The notes under the pieces were generated by a model, which saw only the letters and a program-made list of their open reading frames with translations, made no database searches and was not told the DNA's origin. Shown piece by piece: positions 34,897 through 47,274 of a stretch of DNA of 64,000 nucleotides. The stretch comes from Mangifera indica (taxonomy: Eukaryota; Streptophyta; Magnoliopsida; Sapindales; Anacardiaceae), in assembly GCF_011075055.1 (NCBI RefSeq), contig NC_058143.1, positions 12,105,057 to 12,169,056 on the forward strand. Direction: 5' to 3'. How positions within the stretch are numbered: position 1 is the stretch's first letter; every line of letters begins with the position of its first letter. A program made the position numbers and the translations under genes.

Positions 34897-35623
34897 GCGA
34901 GCTATGCTTGCACTAATAAGCTCATAACTATGTTACTTTCGGGGGCTAAACCCCCTCCTTTTCCTTTGGGTTATGAACGAGTGTCGTTCATAGATGAAGT
35001 TGTTGAGGATGATGAGTATGGTGAAGAGGAAGATAAGTGGCGTAAAGGAGGTGTTGATATAAAGAAGGAAGAAGAAGAGATACTGGAGGATACAAGGGAA
35101 ACAGTTGAAATGAGGATTGAGTTAGTTGAGAATGACAATGATCATTATATTGATGAGGCAAAGCATCAAGATGAAATTGAGGAAGAACCAACGAAATTAG
35201 AAGTTAAGGTGAGAATTGAAGGAGTTGGAGAAAAAGAAAAGCTTGCGATTGTAGAAAGCTCGGATCATATGCCAGTTGAAGATGTGGTTGCTGTTGTTGT
35301 TGATATTGAGAGAGATGAGAAAAATGGCAGCACCATTTGAAATGACAGACACTGTTGCGGAACTATGTAAGAGTAATGAAGTCAATAAAGATGAGGAATT
35401 GGTGAAAGAGACAAGGGGACTACCTGGAAAAATCAGGGAGAAGGGTATGAGTGATAATAGAGAGAAGAACAGGCAGAGTGTAGAGAAATTATTCGGAGAG
35501 GCAAGGAAGGAACACCAGCAAACTAACAAGAATGTTGCAGAAATGGAAATGTCAATGGAAGGTAGAATTTGCAATAAGCCCCTTAGAAAGGTAGAAAACG
35601 ACTCAACTGAATACATAGGCTAG

Positions 35624-36640
35624 CGCAAACATTCCTAACACCTCCTTGTGGATGAGTAGTGGCTTCATTGTCTAATGAAATCCTATGTGATGGAGCCTCC
35701 AAATGCAAGCGTTAAGTTCTAAACTAATTTAATTGTATGTATAATGATCCTTTGATCCTAAGGGATGTTTTGTGATCTTGTTTTTGAGATTTGTATTGAT
35801 GAAATCAATGAAAAAATAAGTAAATACGATTCTTCTTGTTTGAATTTATGTTTTTTACGTGAGATTTTGGATATGAGTTTCTCAATTAAAAGAAAATGGT
35901 TCTTACAACTGGGGGATTTTATTAGGATCTTTATTTTAAAGTTAAAGGGGAAGTTCAAATTATATTTAATTAAATTGTTTGGCTCTAAGAAATATAATAA
36001 TTAAAGAGTTGATTGTTTTCTTAGTAATATGATTACTTGAATTATTTTTATTTTTTAATTTTCAAAATATAGAACACATAATTAAAATAAATACTGCATT
36101 TTGGAATTTTATTTTTTTCTATTCTGACTAAAATTTTCATCTATTTAAAATTAAAAAAAATTTCCTTTATAATAAAATTTTTCATATTTTTGTATAAATA
36201 TTTTTTTTGGGTTAATTTTCCCCAATTAAACCCAAAGTTTGATTTTGCTCTAACTAGAGGTGGCACTGGGTTGTGTCAGGGCAAGCCGAATTGAGCTAGT
36301 TTTCGATGCGTTTTATCGTTTTTAAAGACTGTGTCAGGCCACAATGTGATTCTTACAGTTGAGGTGACCCACAAAAATCTTAAGATCTGTTACATAGCTC
36401 AAGACCTCACAGGTTGTGGTTTTGTGGGGTAATCTATATGCTTTTATGAATCGGTTCACTGAATTTTATAATTTATATAATATTTTCAAATATTTTAATA
36501 TTTATTATTTTTTAATAATTTTTTACAAACTATATTAAATCAACCCGCAAACTTTATCTCAAGGCCTTTCATATGATCAGTATAAACTATGGGTTTGACA
36601 TAACTCACTAAATCTGGATAAAAGATTCTGGGTAAATTAA
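35624..36640. other. Spacer, module B; includes the empty MULE target site
   Basis: Non-coding. It matches 3,294-3,836 joined to 13,634-14,300 of module A. Around 36,145-36,165 the A target word is present once, with no MULE. A G+T/C alternating run (CGCGCGCGTGTGT then TA repeats) lies at 36,644-36,682. Confidence 0.8.
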
Positions 36641-36643
36641 ATA

Positions 36644-36682
36644 TGCGCGCGCGCGTGTGTATATATATATATATATATATAT
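36644..36682. repeat. (GC)n(GT)n(TA)n microsatellite before promoter B
   Basis: Alternating purine-pyrimidine run; A and C have only TA repeats at the same place. Confidence 0.9.
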
Positions 36683-37030
36683 GAGAAGGTGACAAATGAA
36701 GTCATCAGCAACCACGTTGAAGTGCGGTGCCTTGGGATCATCACTAAGCTTCTTCTGCATGCGCTGCAGCTTGCATGCATTTGTCTAACCTTATGGTCCT
36801 CATCTCATCTTACCTTTCCAAATGCCACTTCCCCCTTTCCGACGCGTGTCCTCTTCATGCAAACTCTTCTCCATAAACCCGAGCTAATTTGAACCTGCAC
36901 AGCCTAAAAAACTCTCTCTTTCTTGCTCAAACTAAATTCCTAATATTTTGTTCGTCATAACACCAGGCCTATTTATAAACTAATTAGATTGTTCATTCTA
37001 CTGTATATTCAGGTAAACTTTAAATGTTTT
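36683..37030 (+). promoter_or_regulatory. Promoter region of long copy B (RY, exact CE3, TATA)
   Basis: TGCATGCA with RY core (36,772-36,779); ACGCGTGTCCTC (36,842-36,853), identical to the CE3 coupling element described in barley HVA1; TATTTATAAA (36,970-36,979) as likely TATA box. A leader intron may start at TCAG|GTAAAC near 37,013. Of the three copies only this one has the exact 12-base CE3. Seed/ABA control is inferred from these words alone. Confidence 0.5.
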
Positions 37031-37492
37031 TTCTTTGTTTTTATGGGAACATTAATATGCTATTTGGAAATTTAATTTCTTCCTCTTAATTTTATTTTGT
37101 CTCAGTTCTTTCCTCTGTAACATACTTGAATTTGCAGAGAAAGTTCCTAACCATTTAGAAACCCCCTTGATCAGTATCTCTAATCACAGTACAAAAATAT
37201 TTTTTGATTATCTGTAAATTTGCTTAATGAATTCTAATTTCTTATTCATTTCCTCAACTTTTTGTGTGTCATTGTTAGCTTGTAGAAATTTAAAATTTTC
37301 CCTAGTGTTGATCTTTATTTCGAGTGTCTCGAAGAAAATATGGTACACAATAATCACAGTAATCTTCCACATCATTGATCCTAAAATTTCTTTCTAAACT
37401 CTTGTGCGAAGAATCTTTTTTAAGACAAATGTTAAGATAATAATCCTTTGTGCTTGTATCTCGCAACAAGTATTTTTTGTAAATGTATATAG

Positions 37493-39549
37493 ATGGAAGA
37501 TCCAAACTCGGCCATGGAGGGGAGTACTGAAGAATACTCATCAGAGGAAAACAGAGGAAAAGTTCGCTGGATCTTGTGGAAGGGCTTAACAGTGGGAAGG
37601 AATATTTTGGTGACAGGATTTGTGATGTCTTCCGCTCCTGTGATAGTTCCTCCTCTTGTGGTTATCTCCTTTCTTGGGTTCGCTTGTTCGGTTCCGTATG
37701 GGCTGTTGTTGGCGGGCTATGCTTGCACTAATAAGCTTATGAGTATGCTGCTTCCGGGGTCTAAACCCCCTCCATTTCTTTTGGATTATGGACAAGTGTC
37801 GTATACAGATGAAGTTGTTGAGGATAATGATCATGGTGCAGAAGAAGATGGGTGGCGTAGAGGAGCTGTTGATATGGAGAAGGAAGAAGAAGAGATGTTG
37901 GAGAATACACGGGAAACAGTTGAGATGAGGATTGAATTAGAGGAGAATGGCAATGATCGTTGTATTGATGTGGCAAATCATGGAGTTATTAGAAAAGATG
38001 AAATTGAGATAGTGGAGGAAAATGGGTATGAAGAAGCAGTTGAAGAGTTTGAAGATGAAAATGAGGAAGAACCTAAGAAATTAGAAGTTGAGGTGAGAAT
38101 TGAAGGAGATGGAGAAAAGGAAGAGGAAGAGCCTGCGATTGTGGAAAGCCCAGATCATATGCCAGTTGATGATGTGGCTGCTGTTGTTGTTGATATTGAA
38201 GGAGATGAGAAAAGCGGCGGAGCCATTGAAGATATGGCAGCACAATTTAAAGTGACAGACATTGTTGTGGAACTATGTAAGAGTAATGAAGTTAAGGAAG
38301 ATGAAGAATTGGTGAAAGAAACAAGTGGATTACCTCAAAAAATCAGGGAGGAGAGTATCGCTGATAATGGAGAGAACAACCAGAGTGTAGAGAAATTATC
38401 CGGAAAGGCAGTGGAGGAAAACCGGCAAGTTAATAAGAATGTTGAAGAAATGGAAATGCCAATGGAAGGTAGAATTAGCAATAACCCTGTTACAAAGGTA
38501 GAAAAGAACGACGGGGAGGATGTGCCAAAGGCGGATGTGATTCCCAAAGGGGGCAAAATGGTTGGAACTACAGATGTCTGTAGTGTCGAAGAAGAGGGGG
38601 AAAAACCAGTTTTAAACAAGCCTTTTATGTTGCAGGGAGGAGGAGATGATAATGTTGGTAAGGATGTAGTACAAAATGTTCAATTGAATGGGGAGAAGGA
38701 AAATGTGACCTCTTCAAATCCAGATGTAAGAGAAATTGCTGATGAAAGTGGGTTTGATAATAGAAATGCAGCTGCCCATTCAAATGCAGATGACAACACC
38801 ATTGGAGGTAAAGCTATAGAATCTGACCAGCAGCTATTAGTTCATTCAAAGTATTCACTTTGAAGACACAAAGTGGGTATAGTGATGATATGTCATCATA
38901 TGATTAGATAATTTTAAATTTAAAAATAAAGTAATACTCAATCACGCCATAAAACATTATCATATGTATACCTATCTTATGAACTTAAAAGTGTGTAAAG
39001 TTTGTATAATTAGCATTGCTCTAGTTCTTTTTTATAAGTTTCCTTTCCAGTAATCTGAGTTCATGTGTGTATACTCCATTGACGCATCCGCAGAAAATGA
39101 ACACTCTTCAAGTACCTGTGGAAATCCTGAGACAGTTGATTATATGGCGCTTCCTGTTTGTTCAGGAGAACGCAAGTGCAACGATGCTGCAATTTGCTCA
39201 CAGAAAGACAATGGTATGGCTTCCAGTAAGGTTAGAAAATTGCAATTTGTATACTTGTATTTGTTTTCCACACCTTGGAAACTTTGAAACTTAGTGGAAT
39301 GAAATAAAGCTATGTAATTGTTGTATGTTTCAGGAGGTGTACAGTGAGGAGAAAATCTGGGAACTTATGGAGGCGATGCGGCTGATAGTTGGATACAAAG
39401 TAGCGTCGCAGGGCACATGCATTGAGGAGTTGAAGAGACTGTATTTGTTGTGTGGAGTTGAGCCTCCAGCCTCGTTTAAGAACCCTTCTGATCTTGTTGA
39501 AGTTACTGAAAAGCTCAGGCTTCTCATGTCAATTGTCGGAGTCAAGTAG
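37493..39549 (+). CDS. Long copy B: hydrophobic/acidic protein, about 555 aa, three exons, family unknown
   Basis: Model: exon 1 37,493-38,807 (donor GGAG|GTAAAG), exon 2 39,094-39,230 (acceptor CCGCAG, donor AAG|GTTAG), exon 3 39,334-39,549 (acceptor TTTCAG). Phases fit and give 555 aa. A short basic N-terminus is followed by a hydrophobic segment at about 37-78 with Pro at 49, 53, 54 and 68, which could form a hairpin in one membrane leaflet or two short spans. The next 330 or so residues are Glu/Asp-rich low complexity with Val repeats. Exon 3 encodes 71 residues, predicted helical (SEEKIWELMEAMRLIVGYK...LRLLMSIVGVK), identically sized in all copies. Reading through intron 1 would stop at 38,863 (456 aa). 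No lesion is seen. A membrane or lipid-surface role is a guess; no enzyme motif is visible. Confidence 0.75.
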
Positions 39550-39796
39550 AAGATACTTACTTTTTTGTTCTTCTATAGTTTAAAGTTGATGTTTAAGATG
39601 CAAATAATATAGAGAAATTTACTCTTGCCCCTCTAATTTCAAAAATCATAATATTTGAAATATTTAGGGTTTTAATGAAATTTGTAAGGGTTTTTAACAA
39701 CTTATTCCAATTAGATTAATAACTAACGAGGAGCCAATGTCACTAAAATCACATCCCAACGTACATGAAATATCATATTGTTGATTATTTTCATAT
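39550..39796. other. 3' flank of long copy B
   Basis: AT-rich and non-coding; lacks about 290 bp present after copies A and C. Confidence 0.5.
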
Positions 39797-39985
39797 GGCT
39801 AAATGACTATTTCCCACCCAAGATTCGATGAACTGATATATTTCCAATTTTAAAATTTGAAAAAACCAATATTTTACCCATTTGTTGAATTTGTTAAAGA
39901 ATCAATAATTTTTTCTAAAATTGTTGAAAAAACAAAAAAGCTCTCAAGTTGAGTAATGTTTTACCCCAAAATTTTATTTAATAAC
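39797..39985. mobile_element. Truncated end of a GGCC-family palindromic element (module B)
   Basis: Counterpart of 18,324-18,510: GGCTAAATGACTATTTCCCA at its start, no right end. Confidence 0.5.
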
Positions 39986-41362
39986 TTTGGCATCCTAATT
40001 TATTTTAATTTCAATTGAAATGAAAAAATCACAAGTATAGATGGGGGTATTAACAATGTAAAATCATATGTTTGGGGGTTCGAATATAATTTTAACAATA
40101 TTAAGGGTGTTAAATAATTTGTAGGGGATTTTGAAAATTCAAAAATTTTAGGGGTGCTTTTAAAAGTTTTAAAATATCAATATATCTTTAGTAGTTTCAA
40201 ATGACAATTATACCCACAAAGAACTTCACAAAACCTAACTTATTAGAGGTGTAAATGTCATAACACAACTATTAGGGTTATACTTATATTTTCAAAATAT
40301 ATATAGGGGTGAATATGATAATTTTGAGGTAAGATAGGAAAAATATCCATAAGCCCCTAGAAAGTTTTAAAAAATGCATGTACACCTTCAAAATATTGTT
40401 TACAATTCAGTCAAATATGGATATAATAGTAACATTTTAAACCTTTGGTGACAAAATGAAATTTAATTACACTATATTATAATATTTAGATAAATTGATA
40501 TAAATAATCTTTGACTATAAAACTAACTACTGACTTTGACAAATTGATAGGGAGTAACTTGAATAGTGTCTTTGTGAGGCCTTTTGTAAGTCTGCCCATG
40601 TGTTTTTGTGAGTTGACCTTCTATATTATATTTTTTAATCAAATATTAATTATTTTTTATATATTAGGTTGGATTAGTCCATGGGTTGTAGCCTAAAGCC
40701 CCTGACATGGCTCGTAATTTTGCGACCATGCCCTCATGGGCCATGCCAAAAAAAAGCGGCTCTAAACCGATTTGAACTAGTTTCACTTTTAGAAATTATC
40801 AATTATTTGTGTCAAAAATAGAAGTGATCATCTAATAGGGAAGTTTAATACATTCAACAATACAAACAATATGAATGACATTAATCACAAGATAATAATA
40901 ATGTATCGTCTTCAAGATAAAATTTGTGTTGATGTCAAATATTATTTTTCGATAGATGTCCATATCGTTAGATACTAATTTGTTCGACTAATTTAGGTGA
41001 GCATTGTTCCAACAATGTTCTAGATGTTAGGGCTTATGGTTTAAGATATAATTTTTTATTCTTCGACAATAATATTATCAGCAATGTTAGATAATATTAA
41101 TTAATAAATGCTCCAATTAATTTTGACCAACATTGTTTTAATGTTACGTTAGGTGTTAGAGTAGCTTCCAAATGGTTATTTTAAAAATTAGTTTAGAACC
41201 AAAATAGAATCATAATATAAAGTTTGATCAAATCAACTATTCTACTATGGAGTTCTACCACATTTTATGGCGGATTATCACTAGCAAATCATTTCCCAAA
41301 AATGCATCTTGGATGACTTACCATAACCTTATCACTCTAACTCTCCTATAAATTGAAGCCCT
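39986..41362. other. AT-rich spacer, module B
   Basis: Collinear with 18,511-19,880, including the AGGGGT-word low-complexity stretch; no gene recognised. Confidence 0.5.
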
Positions 41363-41575
41363 ATGTTACCTATTAACATCCAAACAATTACAATTTCTTT
41401 GTTCTTCAAGATCTATGGAACTTTAGTCTCCATCTTCTCCAAGAAGACCATTCTCAAGTCAATTCCAGTGAGAGTAATGAAGAAACATACCAAAAGTTTC
41501 ATCATAGTCAGATTAGTAACTCACCAGAAGCCATCGACCATCAAAATCATATGGCGTCAATTTTTACCTTTTTAG
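41363..41575 (+). pseudogene. Module B counterpart of the small hypothetical ORF
   Basis: Same start and nearly the same first 65 residues as 19,881-20,135; a 1-nt loss in a T run near 41,560 changes the C-terminus and stops after 70 codons. Either the frame was never coding or this copy is damaged. Confidence 0.2.
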
Positions 41576-41764
41576 GATTGGCGAGCAAAGCAAATCGGGT
41601 GATCAAAAAGCGTTGAGTAACTTCTAAAGGAGAAGAAGATTAATGGAATGACATGACAATGAACTTGGCTTCTTAATCGAGTTGACCTTCATTCCAATTA
41701 TATGGACACCGAAAAGTTATATTGTATCGAGTTAAAGTAGCTAGTTGAATAATATTGAATGTTG

Positions 41765-43605
41765 TATTGAATTCTCAATTTTTAATTTGAATAAAACATT
41801 ATTTTTTTTAGACAATTTATTCATGAATTTTTAGAAAAAGATGTGTTTACAAGGAAGCTTTCAACCCTGAAAAATTATCCTGAAGTTCAAATTAATAAAC
41901 ATGGCTCTCATTCTTTTATGAAAATTATGATTAATATTATTATTTATTATTAGGTATGTACAAAGAATTCCTTATAAACTAATGCAACAATTTGTTATAA
42001 TTGAATATCATCTATCATAACGGCTTAGTTTGTTTTTTATTCAAATTCAATTGATCACATTAAAACCTAATCAAACTATCTTGCATTTTCAATAAATATA
42101 TTTCTACTATATATAAAATTTTAAATATGTAATGATAACGTCATCAATCAGACCAAACAACCAACAAATAAGTTTTTTTATCGGATCAAGACCTAATATG
42201 AATTTTAAAATATTGATTATAATGTCTAACCATAGATGATGTGCTACATAATGTTTTTAAGGGTATAAATTAAAAGAATAATATTATATTTAAAAATTAT
42301 CAAAGAAACTTATATGTTTAAATTTGATATGATGATTTAAAATTTTGGATAAAATTAACTGATCAAAAAATGATTGTCTAATATATAAGGTTACTTGTAA
42401 GTTTGTAAAGAATAATTTGTTTAAAAATTTCACATTATTTATCATTTATTTTCATATTGAAATCCAAATGATTTATTAGTAATTTTTTATTAAAATGGTA
42501 AATTAATAAATACTCTGCTATTTAAATTTAAAAAAATACGTTTTAAGAAAATAAGGAAATGAATTTAATGCAAATTTTAAGTAGGTAAGAAAAATCTGCG
42601 ACACAGATTATAGTCTTAATGACGTATTATTTATAAGGTAACATTTTTGTACACTTACCTTGCTTGACTGTATAAGGATTAGGAAAATATGATGTGAAAC
42701 GTGCATTTTAAGGTAACATTTTTTTTTTTTGTCATTGAATACAATTTATTCATGAATTTTCAAAAAAAAATCTATGTTTGCCTAGAAGTTCAACTTCATA
42801 AAATATGGCTCTCATTCTTCTATTAAAATTATGATTAATATTATTATTTGTTATATATAAAGAACTTCTAATAAATTGATGTAACGATTTATTATAATTG
42901 ACATATCATTTATCATAATGGTTAAATTTATTTTTAATTAAAATTTAATCAATCACATTGAAACCTGATCAAACTGTTTTGTATGTTCAATAAATATATT
43001 TCTAATATATATATATAATTTTAATTATGTAATAATAACATCATTTATCAGAGTAATCAACCTAGCTATAGGCTTTTTGGTTGGGTCAAGACCCGATCTG
43101 AATCTAAAAACATTTATTATAATGCCTAAAAAATAGGGATACAAAATCATAAATAAAATGTTTTTAAGGGTATAAATTAAAAGAATAATATTAAACTTTA
43201 AAATTTTCAAACGAACTTGTGTGTTTCAATTTGATTTGAAGATTTATAATTAGGGATAACATTAACTTATTAAAAAATGATTTGTCTAATATATAAGGTC
43301 ACATGTAAGTTTGTAAGCAACAGATTGTTTAAAACTTTCACATTATTTATCATTTATTTTCCTATTGAATCCAAACAATTTATTAGTAATTTTTTGTTTA
43401 AATAGTAAATTAATAGATACTACGCTATTTAAATTTAAAAAAAAATAAGTTTTAAGAAAATATGGAAATGAATTTATTGCAAATTTTAAGTAGGTAGTAA
43501 AAACCAAGCACACAGATTATACTCTTAATGACATATTATTTATAAAGTAATATTCTTGCACACTTGCCTTACTCAATGATAGGAGGATTAGGAAAATGTG
43601 ATGCC
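41765..43605. repeat. Diverged tandem duplication, period about 930 bp (module B)
   Basis: CAATTTATTCATGAATTTT at about 41,813 and about 42,742. Unit-by-unit collinear with 20,260-22,110. Confidence 0.75.
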
Positions 43606-44135
43606 AAATGTAGAGATGACAATGGAAAGGGAAGGGGTAGCGATGACTATCCTCGTCCTCGTCTCCCTAAGGCGGGACACATCTTCGTTTTTGTTACGAG
43701 GATTACAAAGCATCCCTATTCCTTATCCGTTAAGGAATAATTTTCTGCTCATCCCCTCCCCTTACCCACCTCGTCATCATCCCCTCTTCTAAATAATTAA
43801 AAGTGCAATGAATACTTTTGAAAATTACATTTTTGGAAATAAGTATGAGGAGACAAGGGTATGAGACGGGTATGGAGACATATTTTTCCTTATCACCATT
43901 TTTAGGGATTGTTTTTGTCTTCGGCCCCATCCTCATTCTTACTTATGTCGAGGAATCGCCTCCTCACATACATGATGGGAGCCCTATTTTTAGGGTCAAG
44001 TTATTGTCCCTAGCCAAATTAATCTTTAAGTTGAAAATGATATCTTTCCACCTTCTATCAAACATTGTTAGAAAAATTATTTGATTTTTAGGATAAAATC
44101 ATTGAAAAGACAAATATATAGACACTCACACACTC
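43606..44135. other. Remnant with C-rich words, module B junction
   Basis: The first 165 bp match 22,111-22,266. The rest has GGGGA/TCCCC words in both orientations and may be a decayed MITE, but no paired ends or target duplication were found. Open frames here are not convincing. Confidence 0.35.
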
Positions 44136-45070
44136 AAACTTTATTATATATATTTTCACCCATGTTTTTTATTAAAAAATAAATAAATCTAAAACAATCA
44201 TTGATGATGACTAGAATAGTGCATTTCCATTAAAACTGACTATTTCAAAGCGATTTTAATTGAAATTATATCGGGCATGTTGGTGCAATTTTAGTTAAAA
44301 TTTCATTGGAATGATGCGAATCCAATCAAAAGTGCACCCATATGGTTTAACACCATTCTGATGTGATTTTGATGAAATTACATTCGAATAGTGTGATTTC
44401 AATGGAATTGCACTATTCTGATGTGATTCCAATGTGATTATGATACGATTATAATCTTAATTTCAATTGTAATCGATGTGATTATAAATTTGAGACTGAT
44501 TAGAGTTAGAGTTAAAGTTCTAATTTTTTCCAATTAAAGATAGAGTTTAAATGATAAATTTTAAAGTCAGTTGGATAAAATGTAATTTGTTGGATATTTA
44601 GGGTTGTAAGGATGGGAGCTTGTTGTTACATTGTTTGGCCAATAGTAATGATATTTTTACCTCAAATTTTATTAAATATATTTTCACCTATATTAAAAAC
44701 ATTAAACTTTAAAACCTATAACAGTCATCAGCGATGATTGAAATAGTGCAATTTTACCAAAATCGCATTATTTTGGTGCAATTTCATTTGAAATCACATT
44801 GCCATGTCAATCTAATATTAGCTAGAATCACATCGGAATTATGTGAATTCAATCGAAATTTCACTAATATGGTGTAATTTCAATAGCATCGCATCATTTC
44901 GGTGTGATTTCAGTACGATTATAACCCTTATATCAATTATAATAAGTGTGATTACGAATTTGAGATTAGTTAGAGATAGGGTTTTATTTTTTTCCAATTA
45001 AAGATAGGGTTTAAATGATAAATTTTAAAGTTGATTGGATAATATGTGATTTATTTGTTATTTAGGGGGT
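44136..45070. repeat. Diverged tandem repeat of about 520 bp, two copies
   Basis: Both units run TATTTTCACC, AATCATTGATGATGA-like, AATAGTGCAwTT, then GGTGTGATTTCAAT-type words, and end with CAATTAAAGATAGrGTTTAAA. Unit 1 is about 44,150-44,640, unit 2 about 44,685-45,065. Non-coding; adjoins the hAT remnant and may be its flank. Confidence 0.65.
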
Positions 45071-45149
45071 TTGGGAGTGCATTCAGAGAAGATGTTTGTT
45101 ATTGTTAGAGATGTTAAATATGTTGTACGCAAGTATTGCAAACAAAGTT

Positions 45150-46860
45150 AAAGTTGCAAAATACTAGGGCCACTACCCATTTGACATAACATATGACTTA
45201 ATGTGTTAATAGGAAGAAAGCGATGGGGAAGTATCTTGTCGTGGGAGGACAAACCATATTGGGTTTTCAGCCTTCAAACTTAGGGTTCTTTGATTGATTT
45301 TCTACCCCGATTGTAATGAAGACAAACATGAATTATGAGCATTCCAAGGTAAGTGTGATTTAATTTAATAACTTTATTGTTACTATAAAATTGGCATGAA
45401 ATTAGTTATATTAACTAATGCAATAATTATGGTGTTGGTGTTTCATGTTCAAGAGGCATTGGCTCACCTAATTATGATACCCAAAGTGTCATTTACATAG
45501 TTGCGCGTCCTTACTTTATTAATTTTTGTCGCATTCTTCAACCTCTTTATGAAAAAGTTGGAAGGAAACAAGTAAAAAATGATTGCATTAGGGTTTATCA
45601 CACAAATTATATGAGGTTAGAGGAGACTTTTAAGGAGACTAAAAGGATCAATACTATTACTAATCTTTGGAAGTCGGATACTCAAAATATTGAGTATATG
45701 GTAATAACAACACATTGAGTGGACTAGTCGTGGTCCTTAAATAAACGAATTATAAATTTTGTATACTTACATCTGCCTAAGAGAGGAAATGACATACAAT
45801 GACAATATTTGAGTGTTCAAAGGGTTAGAGGATTGAGAATAAGGTAAATTCAACTTTAAGAACTGTTTATAAGAATATGTATGTATAATTTTATTGTACA
45901 TAATTTCATTAACATTCATTAATTTTATTGATAGGTGCAAACTATCATAGTGAATAATGTTAGTGTGAATGATAGTTTAATAAGTATTGTGGTGAAGTGA
46001 ATTTCCTTATGGTGATTGCTAGCACTATAGACCCTTAATAATGAAGTTAAAATTGATTGTGTTTATTGTAATATATATGTATACAAAGAAAATGTCTATG
46101 ACTTGTTCTTTTGGTTTGTGATTAATTCAGGATAAAATTTTTTATGATTACTTTGGTATTTCCTATTCTATATAATGAAGAAAATACCTTTATGGAGATA
46201 GAAAATATTAAAAGAATTTTAGAAAAGTTATACAATGAATATGTTGACATGATGTCATTTGAAAATCCATCTATTGTTTTTGTACCTTCACAATATCAAC
46301 CAAGGACCTAACAAGCACCATCAACTACATCAGGTATATTAAATCATTGTCATTAATGGAACTTTATAACATATCCTAAGTTCTAATATGAAATATGTAT
46401 TCATTTGTGGCATTTGAAATTTGTAGGCAAAACATCAAGCTCTTGATCTTCTTAGAGTAGGCATTATGAGCTTAGATATAGTTGGCTGCATTTGAAGGAG
46501 CATAGATAGAGAACACATTCATAAGAAATTATGAAGTCTGAGTTGGAAACATATTTTAAAAAACGGGGTGTAAAGATACCTGAGGATTTCAACTCAAGAA
46601 ACTTTAATGCATTTTACTAGTAAAGGGACCATCAGTATAAATAAAGAATACTTTCACAAATGGCAGTCATTTCTTCTCTATTCCTGTTTCAATAGTGGCC
46701 TCCGAAAGGATATTCAGTGTTGGTAGTAGAGCAATCCCTATCACCAAAAACAGTCAATATACTTAAGTATGAAGCTAATTGGATTAAAGCACTTTATAAT
46801 ATTAAAAATTAAGATCAAGTAGTCAATTACTTGCTACTATTGCATACTCTTTAAACTTAT
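45150..46860 (+). pseudogene. hAT transposase remnant (Ac-like, BED-type plant family)
   Basis: Fragments in order: VVGGQTILGFQPSNLGFFD (about 45,240-45,295), then NTITNLWKSDTQNIEYMVIT (about 45,650-45,710) where hAT proteins have a catalytic-region TDLWTS...YMCLTAH, and VNNVSVNDSL (about 45,950) where DNAS-ND is usual. The C-terminal dimerisation segment IPVSIVASERIFSVGSRAI (about 46,680-46,736) is clear. Both conserved Asp positions read Asn and stops are frequent. No terminal repeats found. This stretch is unique to module B. Confidence 0.75.
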
Positions 46861-47274
46861 TTTTTATTTAATTGTTAGCAGTATGATTAATTTTTTTATT
46901 TCTTTTTAATTTCATGAAGATGCGAGATGAAACTAAGATTGTTGAGTTTATCTTGCCAGATAAATGAAGATAGAAGGTAAATTACATTTGTTGATGAACA
47001 ACTACTTCTTTGATGCTTAAGAAATTGTTCTTTTTGACAAGTAGTGCTACTTTCTTTTTCTTGTTCTTGTTTTAACAATGCTTAATAGTGTTTGATTTTT
47101 AATTATGAAGTAATTTTGAGGATGTATTTTTCTTTATTTTTTGTTCTTAATAGAATTAATACTAGCTTTTTAATCTTGATTTTGCTATCGTTATTTTCAA
47201 TTGAAAGAATACTTTTATGTACAAATTTTCATATTTGGTTCTAAGTTTAGTTGTTAAACTTTCTATAGGTTACA
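46861..47274. other. AT-rich tail after the hAT remnant
   Basis: Non-coding; no recognised feature. Ends where the module C gypsy remnant begins (CTCCTAAAGATTAGATATAT). Confidence 0.4.

Larger units (their letters stand above)
25740..35623 (+). pseudogene. Short gene copy B', split by the copia element
   Basis: Two pieces, 25,740-25,866 and 34,902-35,623, are the halves of one copy. The first begins at the Thr-Val-Gly codons before the hydrophobic segment. The break lies in the codons for the segment's end (LLASYACTNKL in relatives) and is filled by the 9.0-kb copia element with its 5-bp duplication. Like A' it lacks the first 32 codons, exons 2-3 and 20 nt near 35,330, which creates an early TGA. 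Not functional. Confidence 0.88.

Noticed and set aside
37493..39549. Naming the family as a lipid-droplet or oleosin-like hairpin protein
   Set aside because: The Pro-rich hydrophobic segment and seed-type promoter words are suggestive, but no diagnostic motif of a named family could be verified from sequence alone.
43606..44084. Decayed MITE suggested by GGGGA/TCCCC words in both orientations
   Set aside because: No paired terminal repeats or target duplication could be found, so it was left as spacer.
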